Assembly: GCF_030372065.1 (NCBI RefSeq)
Contig: NZ_JAUDEA010000002.1
Location: forward strand, 62,001-126,000
From: Thermophilibacter provencensis
GTDB taxonomy: Bacteria; Actinomycetota; Coriobacteriia; Coriobacteriales; Atopobiaceae
Reading direction: 5' to 3'
DNA length: 64,000 bases
In this document: piece after piece, positions 51,334 through 60,579 of the stretch
How positions within the stretch are numbered: position 1 is the first letter of the stretch
Layout of the letters: every line of letters starts with the position of its first letter
The notes under the pieces: model-generated
Told to the model about the DNA's origin: nothing
The model's input: only the letters and a program-made list of their open reading frames with translations
Database searches by the model: none
Translations under genes and position numbers: made by a program

Positions 51334-51356
51334 GGGCGGCTCCATTGGGGCCGCCC
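51334..51356 (+). terminator. Hairpin after the muramidase gene
   Basis: GGGCGGCTCC-ATT-GGGGCCGCCC stem 26 bp past the stop; the following sequence (CCGCCATTATTC) has only a weak T-run. Confidence 0.5.
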
Positions 51357-51427
51357 CCGCCATTATTCACAACTATCGTGATGAGCTCACGCAGTTCTGG
51401 GGTGCGCCACGGAGCAAAAACGGACAC

Positions 51428-51436
51428 TGCTATACT
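51428..51436 (+). promoter_or_regulatory. Extended -10 promoter for the DUF6541-type gene
   Basis: TGC-TATACT, a near-consensus extended -10, 41 bp before the ATG. No clear -35, which extended -10 promoters do not require. Confidence 0.55.
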
Positions 51437-51477
51437 GTGCCCTGCTTAACACTACCCCCAACACGCACGGAGATTTC

Positions 51478-53526
51478 ATGTTCTTATCCGTTGCCTTTGC
51501 AATACTCGTCTGTCTGGCAACCCTTTTGATACCGGGGACAATCGCTCTCGCGGGTAGCGGGATGGGCCTGCAGCGCGCTCTTTGCTGTTCCGCGCCCGTC
51601 TCCCTGGGGCTTCTCGCTTTGGGAGGAATTGTCCTTGACCCCCTTGGGGCGAGTAATGCCACAGGCGTAACCGCCTTTTCCCTCATGAGCTCCATCGCGG
51701 TTTACTGCCTCGCCAAACGGCTCCATCCCCCCGAGACGGTACGCGCACCACAGAAAAAGAGATCGTACGCTCATGACTGGGCGATGCCAGCGCTTTACGC
51801 ACTCGTAGGCTGTGCAACAATCTACGTCACGTTTGTCGCGCAAATGGAAGGAGCGGACTCCTTTGTCCAGTTTGACGACAACGCAACACACCTTGGCATG
51901 ATCTCCGCCATGAGCGAGGGAGCCAGCTACTCAGCGCTCAAGACGACCGTCTACCCCTCGCTTCCCGCAGATCAGACGCCCTTTTCGCTCTCATCCTTCT
52001 ACCCAAACGCATGGCACATCGCTGCCGCGATCGTGTGCGAGGCGCTCGGCTGCACGGCGCCCATCGCGGAGAACGCAACAAACATTGCGCTCGTCGCACT
52101 GGTCTACCCGCTCGGAACATGCGCCCTTCTCGGCTGCTTGATCGGCGAGAGAAACCGAGCGGCAATTTCTGCGGGGGCGTTCACCTGCCTTGCCTCGATA
52201 GCCTTCCCGCTTCGCATGCTCACCGTGCACGGGGCCTTCCCCAACCTCGCCGCCTTTTGCTGCCTCCCCGCCCTTGCCGCGCTCTTTGTCTCCCTTCTTC
52301 CGACCCGCGGAGAGCGTCTGTTTGACCCTCGCCTGGCAGCCGGCTTTCTCATCGCCTCAGCAGGATGCGCGCTCACGCACCCCAACTCGATTTTCACCGC
52401 CTCCCTGCTGCTTCTTCCCTATCTTCTGCTCAATTACCTTCCCAGGTTGATTCCGGGCCAAGGATGGCGCCGCATCTCTCGCTCGCACTTCCTCCTGTTG
52501 ACACGAGGCCTTCTTTGCCTTGCCTATGTTGGCATGTGGCTCATCCTCTTCAACAGCCCGCTTTTTTCCGACATCGTCGACTTTGTGTGGCAATTCTCGC
52601 GAACGCTCCCGGAGGCGCTTTGGAACGTGCTTACGGCGGGCTACTATGCTCGGTTCCCGCAGTACCTTCTCGGTGCGCTCATCATCGTTGGGCTTGTCCG
52701 AGCCCTCCGCAGCGGCAGCCTCAGGTGGGTTGGCATATCCTATATCCTCATTGCGCTTGTCTTTGTTCTCGGCCTGACTCTTGACTACGAGACGCGACGC
52801 CTCATCAGCGGATTCTGGTACAACGACCCGGAGCGTACCGCCGCCATGCTGGCAATCGCCGCAGTGCCGCTCTCCTCGCTCGGTCTCTGGTCCGTCGCGC
52901 AGGTGCTCACAGGGACGTGGCTCACCCTGCAGAAACGTCTGGGGCATCGCCCGCTACACGCACGTCGCGTGGCCGCCGCGGCCCTTCTTGTTGCAGCGGC
53001 TGCGCTCACGTGCGTCAACTTTGACAGCAGACCAATGGGCAACGAACCCAGTCCTTTTGGGTTTGCAAGCGATCAGGTGCGTAGGACGTATCGATTCTCG
53101 GACGATCAGGTCTACACGGCCCGAGAGCGCTCGTTTGTCCAGCACGTCAAGGAGCTCGTGGGAGAAGATGCGCTCGTGCTCAACAACCCCTTTGATGGAA
53201 GCGCCTTTGCCTATGCCGCCGACGGCATTAACGTGTACTACAAGTCCTGCCGTCCCTCCAATGAGACGCAGGAGAGCGCGTCCATACGCATGTCGCTTAA
53301 CGAGATCTCCTCTTCCCGGAGCGTTCAGGACGCAGTCAAGAAAACGGGGGCTCGCTATCTCTTGCTGCTCGACGGCCCCAAACACACGGAGGGCGATGTC
53401 TACACAATGCTAGGTGACTATAGGGCAGACGTCTGGGCGGGACTTAATGTAGACGATGACACGCAGGGCTTTGAGCTCGTTCTCTCGGATGGGGTACTTC
53501 GCCTGTACAAAATAGTTTGTGACTAA
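51478..53526 (+). CDS. Polytopic membrane protein, DUF6541/GT-C-like
   Basis: A 682-aa protein with about a dozen predicted membrane helices and an outside C-terminal domain of ~150 residues (ALVLNNPFDGSAFAYAADGINVYY). The first large loop carries FDDNATHLGMISAM, the acidic motif position seen in GT-C sugar transferases, and SSFYPNAWHIAAAI, matching DUF6541 proteins common in actinobacterial wall-polymer loci. Its stop codon interleaves with that of the convergent acyltransferase gene. A role in modifying an exported glycan is inferred. Confidence 0.8.
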   Translation: MFLSVAFAILVCLATLLIPGTIALAGSGMGLQRALCCSAPVSLGLLALGGIVLDPLGASNATGVTAFSLMSSIAVYCLAKRLHPPETVRAPQKKRSYAHDWAMPALYALVGCATIYVTFVAQMEGADSFVQFDDNATHLGMISAMSEGASYSALKTTVYPSLPADQTPFSLSSFYPNAWHIAAAIVCEALGCTAPIAENATNIALVALVYPLGTCALLGCLIGERNRAAISAGAFTCLASIAFPLRMLTVHGAFPNLAAFCCLPALAALFVSLLPTRGERLFDPRLAAGFLIASAGCALTHPNSIFTASLLLLPYLLLNYLPRLIPGQGWRRISRSHFLLLTRGLLCLAYVGMWLILFNSPLFSDIVDFVWQFSRTLPEALWNVLTAGYYARFPQYLLGALIIVGLVRALRSGSLRWVGISYILIALVFVLGLTLDYETRRLISGFWYNDPERTAAMLAIAAVPLSSLGLWSVAQVLTGTWLTLQKRLGHRPLHARRVAAAALLVAAAALTCVNFDSRPMGNEPSPFGFASDQVRRTYRFSDDQVYTARERSFVQHVKELVGEDALVLNNPFDGSAFAYAADGINVYYKSCRPSNETQESASIRMSLNEISSSRSVQDAVKKTGARYLLLLDGPKHTEGDVYTMLGDYRADVWAGLNVDDDTQGFELVLSDGVLRLYKIVCD

Positions 53527-54554
53527 TCCGCGACCCCAACGAACTGGGCAACCTTGGACGCGGCAAGCCTGACGCCGGAGGCAAAAGCGGCAAGGATAAA
53601 GCCTGCTCCAAGCGAGATTGCGAGCGTGACGCCGTAGGTCCACCACTCGCTCGCGGCCTCGGCGGGCCAGAGATAACGCACCCAGTCCAGGACAACAAGG
53701 TGGACGACGTAGGCATACATCGTGGGGGCGCTGCCCAGGGCGAGGAGCCGCCCGAGCACCGGAACGCGCCCAAGGGACGGGAGCGAGAAGCGCGTGCACA
53801 CGCCGAGCGCGCAGAAGGCGACGATCGGCGTGCCGACGTAGACCTCCTGCAGGCCAAAGCGCTCGTACTCCGCAAACGAGAGCCACACGCCCAGGACGAG
53901 CCCGACCACGAGCAGAAGGACGGGCAGCCCGACACCCCGCTCCCTGATGCCGCGGAGGGCAAGGCCGGCGGCGAACATGGGGATGCCGACGTAGTACGAG
54001 CAGTGAGAGACCTCACCAAGGTCGCCCAGGGGCTCGGGAGACCCCGCAAGCTCAAACTGGTTGGTCCTCAGGGCAAAGAGCAGCACGGCGAGCAGGTAGA
54101 GCGCCCAGCGCGGATAGCCGCATGACTCCCAGAGCACGTAGAACGCGTAGACATAGACAAGCGAGAAGAGAAACCACAGGTGATAGGCAAAGGGAACGCT
54201 GTTATAGACAAAGAAGGACGGTGTGAGCACAAGCTGGCCCAGGTACTCGGCCGTGACGAGCGCGCCGCCACTCCACCACAGGCCACAGCGCTGCAGCGCA
54301 ATGTAGAGCCCAGCCGCCACGAGCGCCAGAAAGAGCGCGTGGCGCAGGCCCTTTCCGAGCTTTCTCGGCTCCTTCCCAAACGAGAAAAACCCGGCAACCA
54401 TGAAGAAGTACGGAACCGCCCAACGAGAGAGGATGTTCGCCGTGATGCCCACGCCCGCAGGTGAGATGACGTGCAGGACGAGCACACCGGCAAACGCTGC
54501 GACGCGCGCCACGTCAACGAGGGGATAGCGCACGCCGCGGGAGGCGGGAGCCAT
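53523..54554 (-). CDS. Acyltransferase 3 family membrane protein
   Basis: A 343-aa integral membrane protein with about ten helices. RYPLVDVARVAAFAGVLVLHV at the N-terminus gives the conserved Arg/His pattern, followed by WAVPYFFMVAGFFSFG and AYHLWFLFSLVYVYA. These enzymes acylate sugars of surface polymers. I prefer the ATG at 54554 with GGAGAG five bases upstream; an ATG at 54593, overlapping the upstream stop, would add 13 residues. Downstream of the CHAP gene on the same strand. Confidence 0.87.
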   Translation of the reverse strand: MAPASRGVRYPLVDVARVAAFAGVLVLHVISPAGVGITANILSRWAVPYFFMVAGFFSFGKEPRKLGKGLRHALFLALVAAGLYIALQRCGLWWSGGALVTAEYLGQLVLTPSFFVYNSVPFAYHLWFLFSLVYVYAFYVLWESCGYPRWALYLLAVLLFALRTNQFELAGSPEPLGDLGEVSHCSYYVGIPMFAAGLALRGIRERGVGLPVLLLVVGLVLGVWLSFAEYERFGLQEVYVGTPIVAFCALGVCTRFSLPSLGRVPVLGRLLALGSAPTMYAYVVHLVVLDWVRYLWPAEAASEWWTYGVTLAISLGAGFILAAFASGVRLAASKVAQFVGVAD

Positions 54555-54598
54555 GTGCTCTCCGGAACGAGCGTCCTTCTCGGCGGCTTTCATGAGCG

Positions 54599-56068
54599 CT
54601 AGTAGGCCGGACGGGCGTAACCGCGCCAGCGAGACTCCCAGCGCGACCATGTGTTGGTGCGCACGCCGCCGCCCACTCCGTTGCCCTCGATCACCGTCAC
54701 GGTGGTGTCGGTGACGCCCACGACGAGTGCGCCGTGCCCAATCGTCTGGCCGGGCCTCCAGGCGTTGTAGAGGGAGAAGGCGATGTCTCCCACCTTGATG
54801 CCCTGGAGCCCGGAGGAGCCGTTGAACGCGCCCAGAGATTTGAACTCGTTGGCAAGGTAGTCGGGCTCGACGGCCATGCCGGAGGTGCCGTAGATGTCCT
54901 GCTGGTCCGCCTCGCGGAAGCACCACCACAGGAAGTTGACGCACCACCAGCCGTGGCGGTAGTTGCAGAGCGTACCGCCCGCTGCCGTGAGCGCGTTCTC
55001 GTACTTGTAGCCGGACTCATAGGGGTTGAGCTCACCGCGGGCCACGCTGATCACGCGATCCCGGGCGTCGCTTGCCGAGAAGCCCCGCACGCCCGTCACC
55101 GAGACGGTCTCCTTCTCTCCGTACTGGTCCTCAACGTCCACGTAGAACGAGTAGCGCCCCGAGCCGCCGATGGTGTAGGTCTTGGAGTTGGTGGTGGCCC
55201 AGTCCCCGGAGCGGGCCGTGGAGCCCCACTCCGCCCAGTTGTCGCGCTCCCACACAAAGTTGTACTTGAGGCCCTGGGTGTTGCCGGAGACGCGCGCGGT
55301 CCAGGTCACCTTGGTCCCTGGGCGCAGGGGCTTGGAGTAGGAGAGGTCAAGACCCGTAAGCTCCCAGCCACGGTTGACGCGGAAGTTCTTCTTGAGGGTG
55401 ACGACCTGCCCGGTGTCCTTGTCGCGAATGTCCACGGAGAGCGTGTAGTCACCGCTGTGGGTGGGCGTGAAGGCATAGCTCTTGTCAGAGACGTACGAGG
55501 TGGCAAACGAGTCCGCACCGTTGTCGCGCGTCCAGGAGTAGCGATACTCAACGCGATCGGCGCGCGTGCCGGTGGCAGGTGCGCTCATGACGATCTTGGT
55601 GCCCGTGTTCTGTGGGGACGTGGCGCTCAGGGAGAGCTCGGAGGGAATGGTCCAGCCGCGGTCAACGGAGAGCGAGACCACCTTGGTGCCCACGGCGATG
55701 CCGTCCGGACGGACCACGTCAACAAAGACCTCGTAGGTTCCCGCCACGGGCGGCTTGAAGGTCCACTCTGGGCTGGACTGGAGGCCAGAGCCGTTCTGGA
55801 GCGAGGTGCTCCAGCTGCCCTTGTCCCAGGAGCCGTCGCGCCTCCAGCCGTAGTTGTAGCGCACGCCGTCCACGTCCTCGCCCGAGACGGAGGCGTCGAG
55901 CGTGACGCTCTCCCCCACGAGGATGCTGCTGTCGGAGATGCTAAGGCCGTCATACCAGACGTCCAGGCGAACACGAGCGGCGTAGGCGGCGGCACCGCAC
56001 GGAACGAGCGCGGCAAGCGCCAGCGCAAGAACAACGAGGAGACGACCACGCTTTGGTGAGGAAGCCAT
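54599..56068 (-). CDS. Secreted CHAP-domain wall hydrolase with Ig-like modules
   Basis: A 489-aa exported protein: signal peptide, three beta-sandwich (Y_Y_Y/PKD-like) modules of ~95 residues, each with a YxYxWxRD core (GVRYNYGWRRDGSW, RVEYRYSWTRDNG, GLKYNFVWERDNW) and ending in a RGW motif, then a C-terminal CHAP amidase/peptidase with Cys in HGWWCVNFLWWCF, His in IGHGALVVGV and Glu in VIEGNG. Unlike the other wall enzymes here it carries no DUF5648 repeats. Start at the ATG at 56068; the frame is open to 56113. Confidence 0.88.
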   Translation of the reverse strand: MASSPKRGRLLVVLALALAALVPCGAAAYAARVRLDVWYDGLSISDSSILVGESVTLDASVSGEDVDGVRYNYGWRRDGSWDKGSWSTSLQNGSGLQSSPEWTFKPPVAGTYEVFVDVVRPDGIAVGTKVVSLSVDRGWTIPSELSLSATSPQNTGTKIVMSAPATGTRADRVEYRYSWTRDNGADSFATSYVSDKSYAFTPTHSGDYTLSVDIRDKDTGQVVTLKKNFRVNRGWELTGLDLSYSKPLRPGTKVTWTARVSGNTQGLKYNFVWERDNWAEWGSTARSGDWATTNSKTYTIGGSGRYSFYVDVEDQYGEKETVSVTGVRGFSASDARDRVISVARGELNPYESGYKYENALTAAGGTLCNYRHGWWCVNFLWWCFREADQQDIYGTSGMAVEPDYLANEFKSLGAFNGSSGLQGIKVGDIAFSLYNAWRPGQTIGHGALVVGVTDTTVTVIEGNGVGGGVRTNTWSRWESRWRGYARPAY

Positions 56069-56138
56069 GGGGACCAACCTTCTCTTGAGTGAGTAGCCTG
56101 AATGGTACCTCAAAGCAATGGGTCGCGCACGAGGGCGC

Positions 56139-57293
56139 CTATGAGGTGAGCAGGGCGCGCTCCAAGGCGTCGACGGTACGGTTCCAGGAGAAGAGCTCGG
56201 CCCGCTCGCGGCAGTTGCGGGAGCGAAGACTCACGAGGGAGCGGTCGTCATCAAGCTCCATGACGGCGCGAACCACCTCATCGGCGGACATCGATGCGAT
56301 GATGCGGCCAAACTCCGGCCCGGCAACGACCTCCCGTGCGCCGCCCACGTCCGTAACGATGGGCGAGCACCCGCACGCCGCAGCCTCAAGCAGCACCGTC
56401 GAGAAGCCCTCGGAGCGCGTGGGCAGGCAGAGCGCGTCTGCCTGCAGGAGCAGCGCCGCCACGTCCGGGACGCCGAGCGCGCCCGCCCAGCGCACATGGT
56501 CGGGCGTCGCCGCGGCGGCGCCCGCCACCTCCAGGGCGAGCGGGCCCTCCCCCGCCAGGACAAAGACCACGTCACGGCCGGCAAGGCGGGCGTCGCGGGC
56601 GGCGTCGAGCAGCTGCCGCACGCCCTTCTCGGCAACAAGGCGGCCGACAAACGCAACGAGCAACGTCTCCGCGGAGAGCCCCAGCTCGGCGCGGAAGTCG
56701 CGCGCGGATGCCTGAGCGCGGTACGCAGCAGCGTCGATGGCGTTTGGGATGACGCCGCGCGCCTCGATGCCAAAGTGGCCGAGCCACGCGGCGCTGCGCT
56801 CGGAGATGCCAAAGTAGGCGGGGTCGTAGCGCCGCCCCAGGGCGGTCACGCCGTCCTCGTAGCGCCGCACGAGCCAGTCGAGCGCGGGGCTCCCCATCGA
56901 GAGGTAGGCCGAGCCGTGGTCGAGCAGGACGGGGCACAGCCCCTGCGCGCGCGCCAGGCGCAGTCCCGTGATCGAGTGGGCGTAGAAGCGGGCGTTCACG
57001 AGCACGCCGTCAAAGCGCCGGGACGAGACCTCGCGGAGCAGCCGGGAGCGCAGGGCGCACGGCCGCGGCAGCGGCATGCGGCCGGAGACAAGCGGGTGGC
57101 ACGGCAGGCGCACGACGCTCACGCCGTCCTCGTCCTTCTCGCCGGCACCTTGGCCCTCGGTGTCGTTGGTCACCACGGTGACCGCGTTGCCGCGCGCCGC
57201 GAGCAGGCGCGCCACGTTGGCGGTGAACCGCTCCACGCCGCCCATATGGGGCGGGTAGAGCGCGGAGAAGAGGGCATACGAGCGCGGCGCCAT
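56139..57293 (-). CDS. Glycosyltransferase family 4
   Basis: A 384-aa GT-B enzyme. N-terminal domain: SALYPPHMGGVERFTANVARLLAARG. C-terminal donor site: FVGRLVAEKGVRQLLDA, the Glu-containing PTRSEGFSTVLLEAAACGCSPIVTDVGG. Family members transfer sugars to lipid-linked or polymer acceptors in the cytoplasm. Its ATG shares its first base with the flippase stop region, so the two are coupled. Confidence 0.93.
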   Translation of the reverse strand: MAPRSYALFSALYPPHMGGVERFTANVARLLAARGNAVTVVTNDTEGQGAGEKDEDGVSVVRLPCHPLVSGRMPLPRPCALRSRLLREVSSRRFDGVLVNARFYAHSITGLRLARAQGLCPVLLDHGSAYLSMGSPALDWLVRRYEDGVTALGRRYDPAYFGISERSAAWLGHFGIEARGVIPNAIDAAAYRAQASARDFRAELGLSAETLLVAFVGRLVAEKGVRQLLDAARDARLAGRDVVFVLAGEGPLALEVAGAAAATPDHVRWAGALGVPDVAALLLQADALCLPTRSEGFSTVLLEAAACGCSPIVTDVGGAREVVAGPEFGRIIASMSADEVVRAVMELDDDRSLVSLRSRNCRERAELFSWNRTVDALERALLTS

Positions 57294-58522
57294 CAGGCCT
57301 CACCCGCCCCGCGGCCGCAGCGCGCGAGCACGCCCCAGCCCATCAGCGCGATGCCCACCGCAAACGCGGCGCTCACGGAGAGGCTCACGCCGTTCATGCC
57401 GCAGGCGTCCACCAGGACCACGGAGAGCGGCAGGGAGAGCAGGCACGCCACCACGTTGCCCACGAGGTTGGTGCGCATGGCGCGCATGGTCACCAGCAGG
57501 TCGCCGAGAAACGCCATGCACGCCGTGAGCGCCGAGCAGAGGATGCCCGCGTACATGAGGTAGGCGTAGGGCACCATCCCCGCGCCAAAGACCAGGCCGA
57601 TGAACCAGTCGCCGACAAGCGCAAAGGCGAGCGCCCCCAGGGCAAAGACGGCGCCGAGCGCCACGACCACCTTGGCGAGCAGCGCTCGGAAGCCGGCGGC
57701 GTCGCCCCTGTCCAGGCGCTCGGCAAAGACGCCGAGCAGCGGGGCATAGACGTAGCTCGCGCAGGCCTGGATGAGCACGATGGGCGTGCAGACCGAGGCG
57801 TAGATGCCCAGGGCCTCCTCGCCCGCGCTCAGGCTCAGGTACTGCCGGGCAAAGGTCACGGTGAAGTTGCACGCCGCGTTGCCGATCACGGCGGGAAGGC
57901 ACGCCACGAGCAGGCGCGCGATCGAGGCGCGCGAGAAGATGGGGCGAATGGAGGAGAAGCGCGACGCCTTGCGGGCGTCCCAGAGGATGACCGGGTAGGT
58001 TGCCACCACCATGGAGAGCACGGCGAGCTCCAGGCTGTTGGTGAGGGCAAGCACCGCCGAGAAGGGCGCCACGGAGAGCAGCCCGCGCGCGAAGAGCGAG
58101 ACGCCGCAGTAGTCCATGCGCAGGTGCTGCTGGTCCACGCCGTGCAGCACGTCGATGAAGACCTCTCCAGCCCGGTAGAGCAGGTAGAGCATGACCGCCG
58201 GCAGCGCGGCGGCGTCGCAGCTCGCGAGCGCGTAGAGGCCCGTTATGGCAAGGCCGGCGGCTATGGTGACAAAGCGCAGGCCCACGTACTCCCCCGACGA
58301 GGTCTCCTCGTGGATGTCCGAGACCTGATAGGAGCGGATGCGATAGAGCGCGATGGGCACGAAGACGTTGGAGAGGGCCATGGCGAGCGCGAGCGTGCCC
58401 GCGGCGTCGTAACTCGTGGAGAGGCGGACGACGAGCACCGTGAGCAGCCACTGGCAGCTCGAGTACATGAGCGAGCCCACGGAGTTCCAGAGCATGTTGG
58501 CCTTGAGCGAGGGCTCCTTCAT
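57293..58522 (-). CDS. Polysaccharide flippase (Wzx/MOP-like)
   Basis: A 409-aa protein with 12 or so predicted membrane helices. It begins ANMLWNSVGSLMYSSCQWLLTV, the usual N-terminus of MOP-family polysaccharide flippases, and the helices are separated by short charged loops. It should move an undecaprenyl-linked oligosaccharide across the membrane. An overlapping minus-strand frame of similar length exists but lacks any membrane profile. The ATG at 58522 has GAGG six bases upstream. Confidence 0.88.
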   Translation of the reverse strand: MKEPSLKANMLWNSVGSLMYSSCQWLLTVLVVRLSTSYDAAGTLALAMALSNVFVPIALYRIRSYQVSDIHEETSSGEYVGLRFVTIAAGLAITGLYALASCDAAALPAVMLYLLYRAGEVFIDVLHGVDQQHLRMDYCGVSLFARGLLSVAPFSAVLALTNSLELAVLSMVVATYPVILWDARKASRFSSIRPIFSRASIARLLVACLPAVIGNAACNFTVTFARQYLSLSAGEEALGIYASVCTPIVLIQACASYVYAPLLGVFAERLDRGDAAGFRALLAKVVVALGAVFALGALAFALVGDWFIGLVFGAGMVPYAYLMYAGILCSALTACMAFLGDLLVTMRAMRTNLVGNVVACLLSLPLSVVLVDACGMNGVSLSVSAAFAVGIALMGWGVLARCGRGAGEA

Positions 58523-58645
58523 GTGCGACCTCAAGCGATGACGGCTTACGAACGCAAGACACTATACCGCCCGGTGCACCGGGACAGCACCCACGTCATT
58601 AACTATAATGCCGGAAGAACAACCGGCCCCCGGGAACGAGCGTCT

Positions 58646-59326
58646 ATGAAGGTACTTGCCATAATCCCCGCCTATAACGAGGAGGAGTCGATTTCCCCGA
58701 CGGTCGAGGAGCTTCTCGCCGCGCGCACGGGCTGCGACTACCTCGTGGTCAACGACGGGTCCTCGGACGCGACGGAGCGCATCTGCCGCGAGCGCGGCTA
58801 CCGCTTCGTGAGCCACCCCACCAACCTGGGGCTCACGGGAGGATTCCAGACGGGGGTCAAGTACGCCCTTGCGCATGGCTATGACGCGGTGGCGCAGTTT
58901 GACGCCGACGGGCAGCACGTCCCGGGCTTTCTTCCCCGGCTAATCGAGGAGATGGAGGCCACGGGCGCCGACATCGTCATCGGATCGCGCTTTGTGACAG
59001 AGAAGAAGCCGCACTCCGCGCGCATGATCGGCTCACGCCTCATCTCCGCGATCATCCGCCTCACCACCGGACAGCGCATCAACGACCCCACCTCGGGCCT
59101 TCGCCTCTACGACCGACCCATGATGGAGGAGTTCGCCCGGCGCTTTGACTTTGGCCCCGAGCCGGACTCCCTCGCCTACCTCATGCGCCGCGGCGCCCGC
59201 GTGAGCGAGGTCCAGGTGAGCATGCGCGAGCGCCAGGCCGGGGAGAGCTATCTCAGCGCCGCGAAGTCCATCTCGTACATGGCGAGAATCTGCACCTCGG
59301 TTCTTCTCGCCCAGTGGTTCAGGTGA
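58646..59326 (+). CDS. Glycosyltransferase family 2 (dolichyl-phosphate-mannose-synthase type)
   Basis: A 226-aa GT2 with VLAIIPAYNEEESISPTVEEL, YLVVNDGSSDATERI, NLGLTGGFQTGVKYAL, and AVAQFDADGQHVPGF (DxD). Such enzymes make polyprenyl-phosphate sugars. The DUF2304 gene follows by five bases; these two families are commonly paired in wall polysaccharide loci. The frame is open upstream but the conserved start is the ATG at 58646. Confidence 0.92.
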   Translation: MKVLAIIPAYNEEESISPTVEELLAARTGCDYLVVNDGSSDATERICRERGYRFVSHPTNLGLTGGFQTGVKYALAHGYDAVAQFDADGQHVPGFLPRLIEEMEATGADIVIGSRFVTEKKPHSARMIGSRLISAIIRLTTGQRINDPTSGLRLYDRPMMEEFARRFDFGPEPDSLAYLMRRGARVSEVQVSMRERQAGESYLSAAKSISYMARICTSVLLAQWFR

Positions 59327-59331
59327 TCTGC

Positions 59332-59655
59332 ATGTCTGTTGCGCTCAGGGCGTCCCTGCTCGTATGCTCGGTTCTCGTGCTCTTCTTTGTGATGCGGCGC
59401 ATCCGCAAGGCCGGGCTCGAGATCTCCGACTCCATCTTCTGGCTTGCGCTCTCGCTCGTGCTCATCGTCATCGCGGTGTTCCCGCAGATCGCGTACTGGG
59501 CGTCTGATCTGCTTGGCTTTGACGCGCCCGTGAACTTTGTCTTCTTCTGCGGCATCATCGTACTGCTCGTGCGCACCTTCTCGCAGGACCAGAAGATCTG
59601 CCAGCTCAAGAAGAAGCTCATCGCCCTGGTGCAGGACGAGGCCCTGCGCGACTGA
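59332..59655 (+). CDS. DUF2304 small membrane protein
   Basis: A 107-aa protein with three predicted helices and a short cytoplasmic tail (FSQDQKICQLKKKLIALVQ). DUF2304 members are regularly encoded next to GT2 polyprenyl-sugar synthases and probably help anchor or regulate them. AGGTGA, which overlaps the stop of the GT2, is its ribosome site. A perfect 53-bp inverted repeat begins four bases after its stop. Confidence 0.85.
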   Translation: MSVALRASLLVCSVLVLFFVMRRIRKAGLEISDSIFWLALSLVLIVIAVFPQIAYWASDLLGFDAPVNFVFFCGIIVLLVRTFSQDQKICQLKKKLIALVQDEALRD

Positions 59656-59659
59656 CCAG

Positions 59660-59768
59660 GGCAGAGGTGACAGAGGTGATGACAAAGGTGACAGGGTAGA
59701 TTGTCACCATGATGCTCATGGTGACAATCTACCCTGTCACCTTTGTCATCACCTCTGTCACCTCTGCC
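59660..59768. repeat. Perfect 53-bp inverted repeat with a 3-base loop
   Basis: Arms at 59660-59712 and 59716-59768 are exact reverse complements over all 53 bases; the loop is TGC. Each arm contains repeated AGGTGACA/TGATGACA words and the phrase GTGACAGGGTAGATTGTCAC. It fills the gap between two convergent transcription units. There is no T-run at either end. Confidence 0.97.
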
Positions 59769-59787
59769 ATCGCCCCCACCGCGGCCC

Positions 59788-60579
59788 TTAGGTGCTCTCG
59801 TAGAACGACACGGCCTCCTCGATGTCTCCTGAGAAGAGCGTCTTGCCGTGACTGAGCACAATCCCGCGCGTGCAGAACTGCTGGGCCTGCGCGGTGGAGT
59901 GCGTGACGAAGAGCACGGTCACGTTCTCCTTCTCGATGATGGACTGCACGCGCTTCCTGCACTTGGCAGAGAACTTGCGGTCCCCCACCGAGAGCGCCTC
60001 GTCCACAACGAGGATGTCCGGGCGGATGGAGGACGCAAAGGCAAAGCCCAGGCGGGCGCGCATGCCGCTCGAGTAGGTGCGCATGGGCTGGTCGATGTAC
60101 TTGCCGAGCTCGGAGAACTCCACGATGCCCGGGATGATCTCGGAGGCCTCCTCGTCCGAGAGCCCCCAGAGCTGGCAGCGCATCTGGATGTTCTCCATGC
60201 CGGAGAGGCGCATGTCAAAGCCCGCCGAGAGCTCCAGCAGCGCCGAGACGCGCCCGTGGACCTCAATCGTTCCGGACGTGGGAAAGCACACGCCCGTGAT
60301 CATCTTGAGCGCGGTGGACTTTCCCGCACCGTTGTCCCCCAGAAAGGCCAGGGCCTCGCCGCGGCGGCACTCAAATGAGAGGTCGTCGCTCGCGTTGATT
60401 GTGTCGTACCTCACGTGGTTTGAGAAGGACGCCAAGAGGCGCTGGCGGTCGTTCTTGTAGAGCTTGTAGGTCTTGCGCACGTGGTCAAAACGCACCGCAA
60501 CGGGGTTCTCGCGATCCTCGTCCCTGATCACGACAGCGTCGCCAAGGTCGACGGCCGAGACAGTCTGCCTAGAGGACAT
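59788..60579 (-). CDS. Polysaccharide ABC exporter ATPase (TagH/Wzt type)
   Basis: A 263-aa ATPase: Walker A LGDNGAGKST, signature RTYSSGMRARLGFA, Walker B ILVVDEALSVGD, His switch FVTHSTAQAQQF. The set matches polysaccharide/teichoic-acid exporters. There is no C-terminal carbohydrate-recognition extension. The ATG at 60579 has AAGGAGG upstream and overlaps the permease stop by 11 bases; upstream in-frame codons are rejected. Confidence 0.93.
   Translation of the reverse strand: MSSRQTVSAVDLGDAVVIRDEDRENPVAVRFDHVRKTYKLYKNDRQRLLASFSNHVRYDTINASDDLSFECRRGEALAFLGDNGAGKSTALKMITGVCFPTSGTIEVHGRVSALLELSAGFDMRLSGMENIQMRCQLWGLSDEEASEIIPGIVEFSELGKYIDQPMRTYSSGMRARLGFAFASSIRPDILVVDEALSVGDRKFSAKCRKRVQSIIEKENVTVLFVTHSTAQAQQFCTRGIVLSHGKTLFSGDIEEAVSFYEST

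Noticed and set aside
57300-58562. 420-codon minus-strand frame overlapping the flippase, slightly longer than it
   Set aside because: Translation is Arg/Pro/His-rich with no hydrophobic segments, whereas the chosen frame gives a clean 12-helix profile and a normal flippase start.
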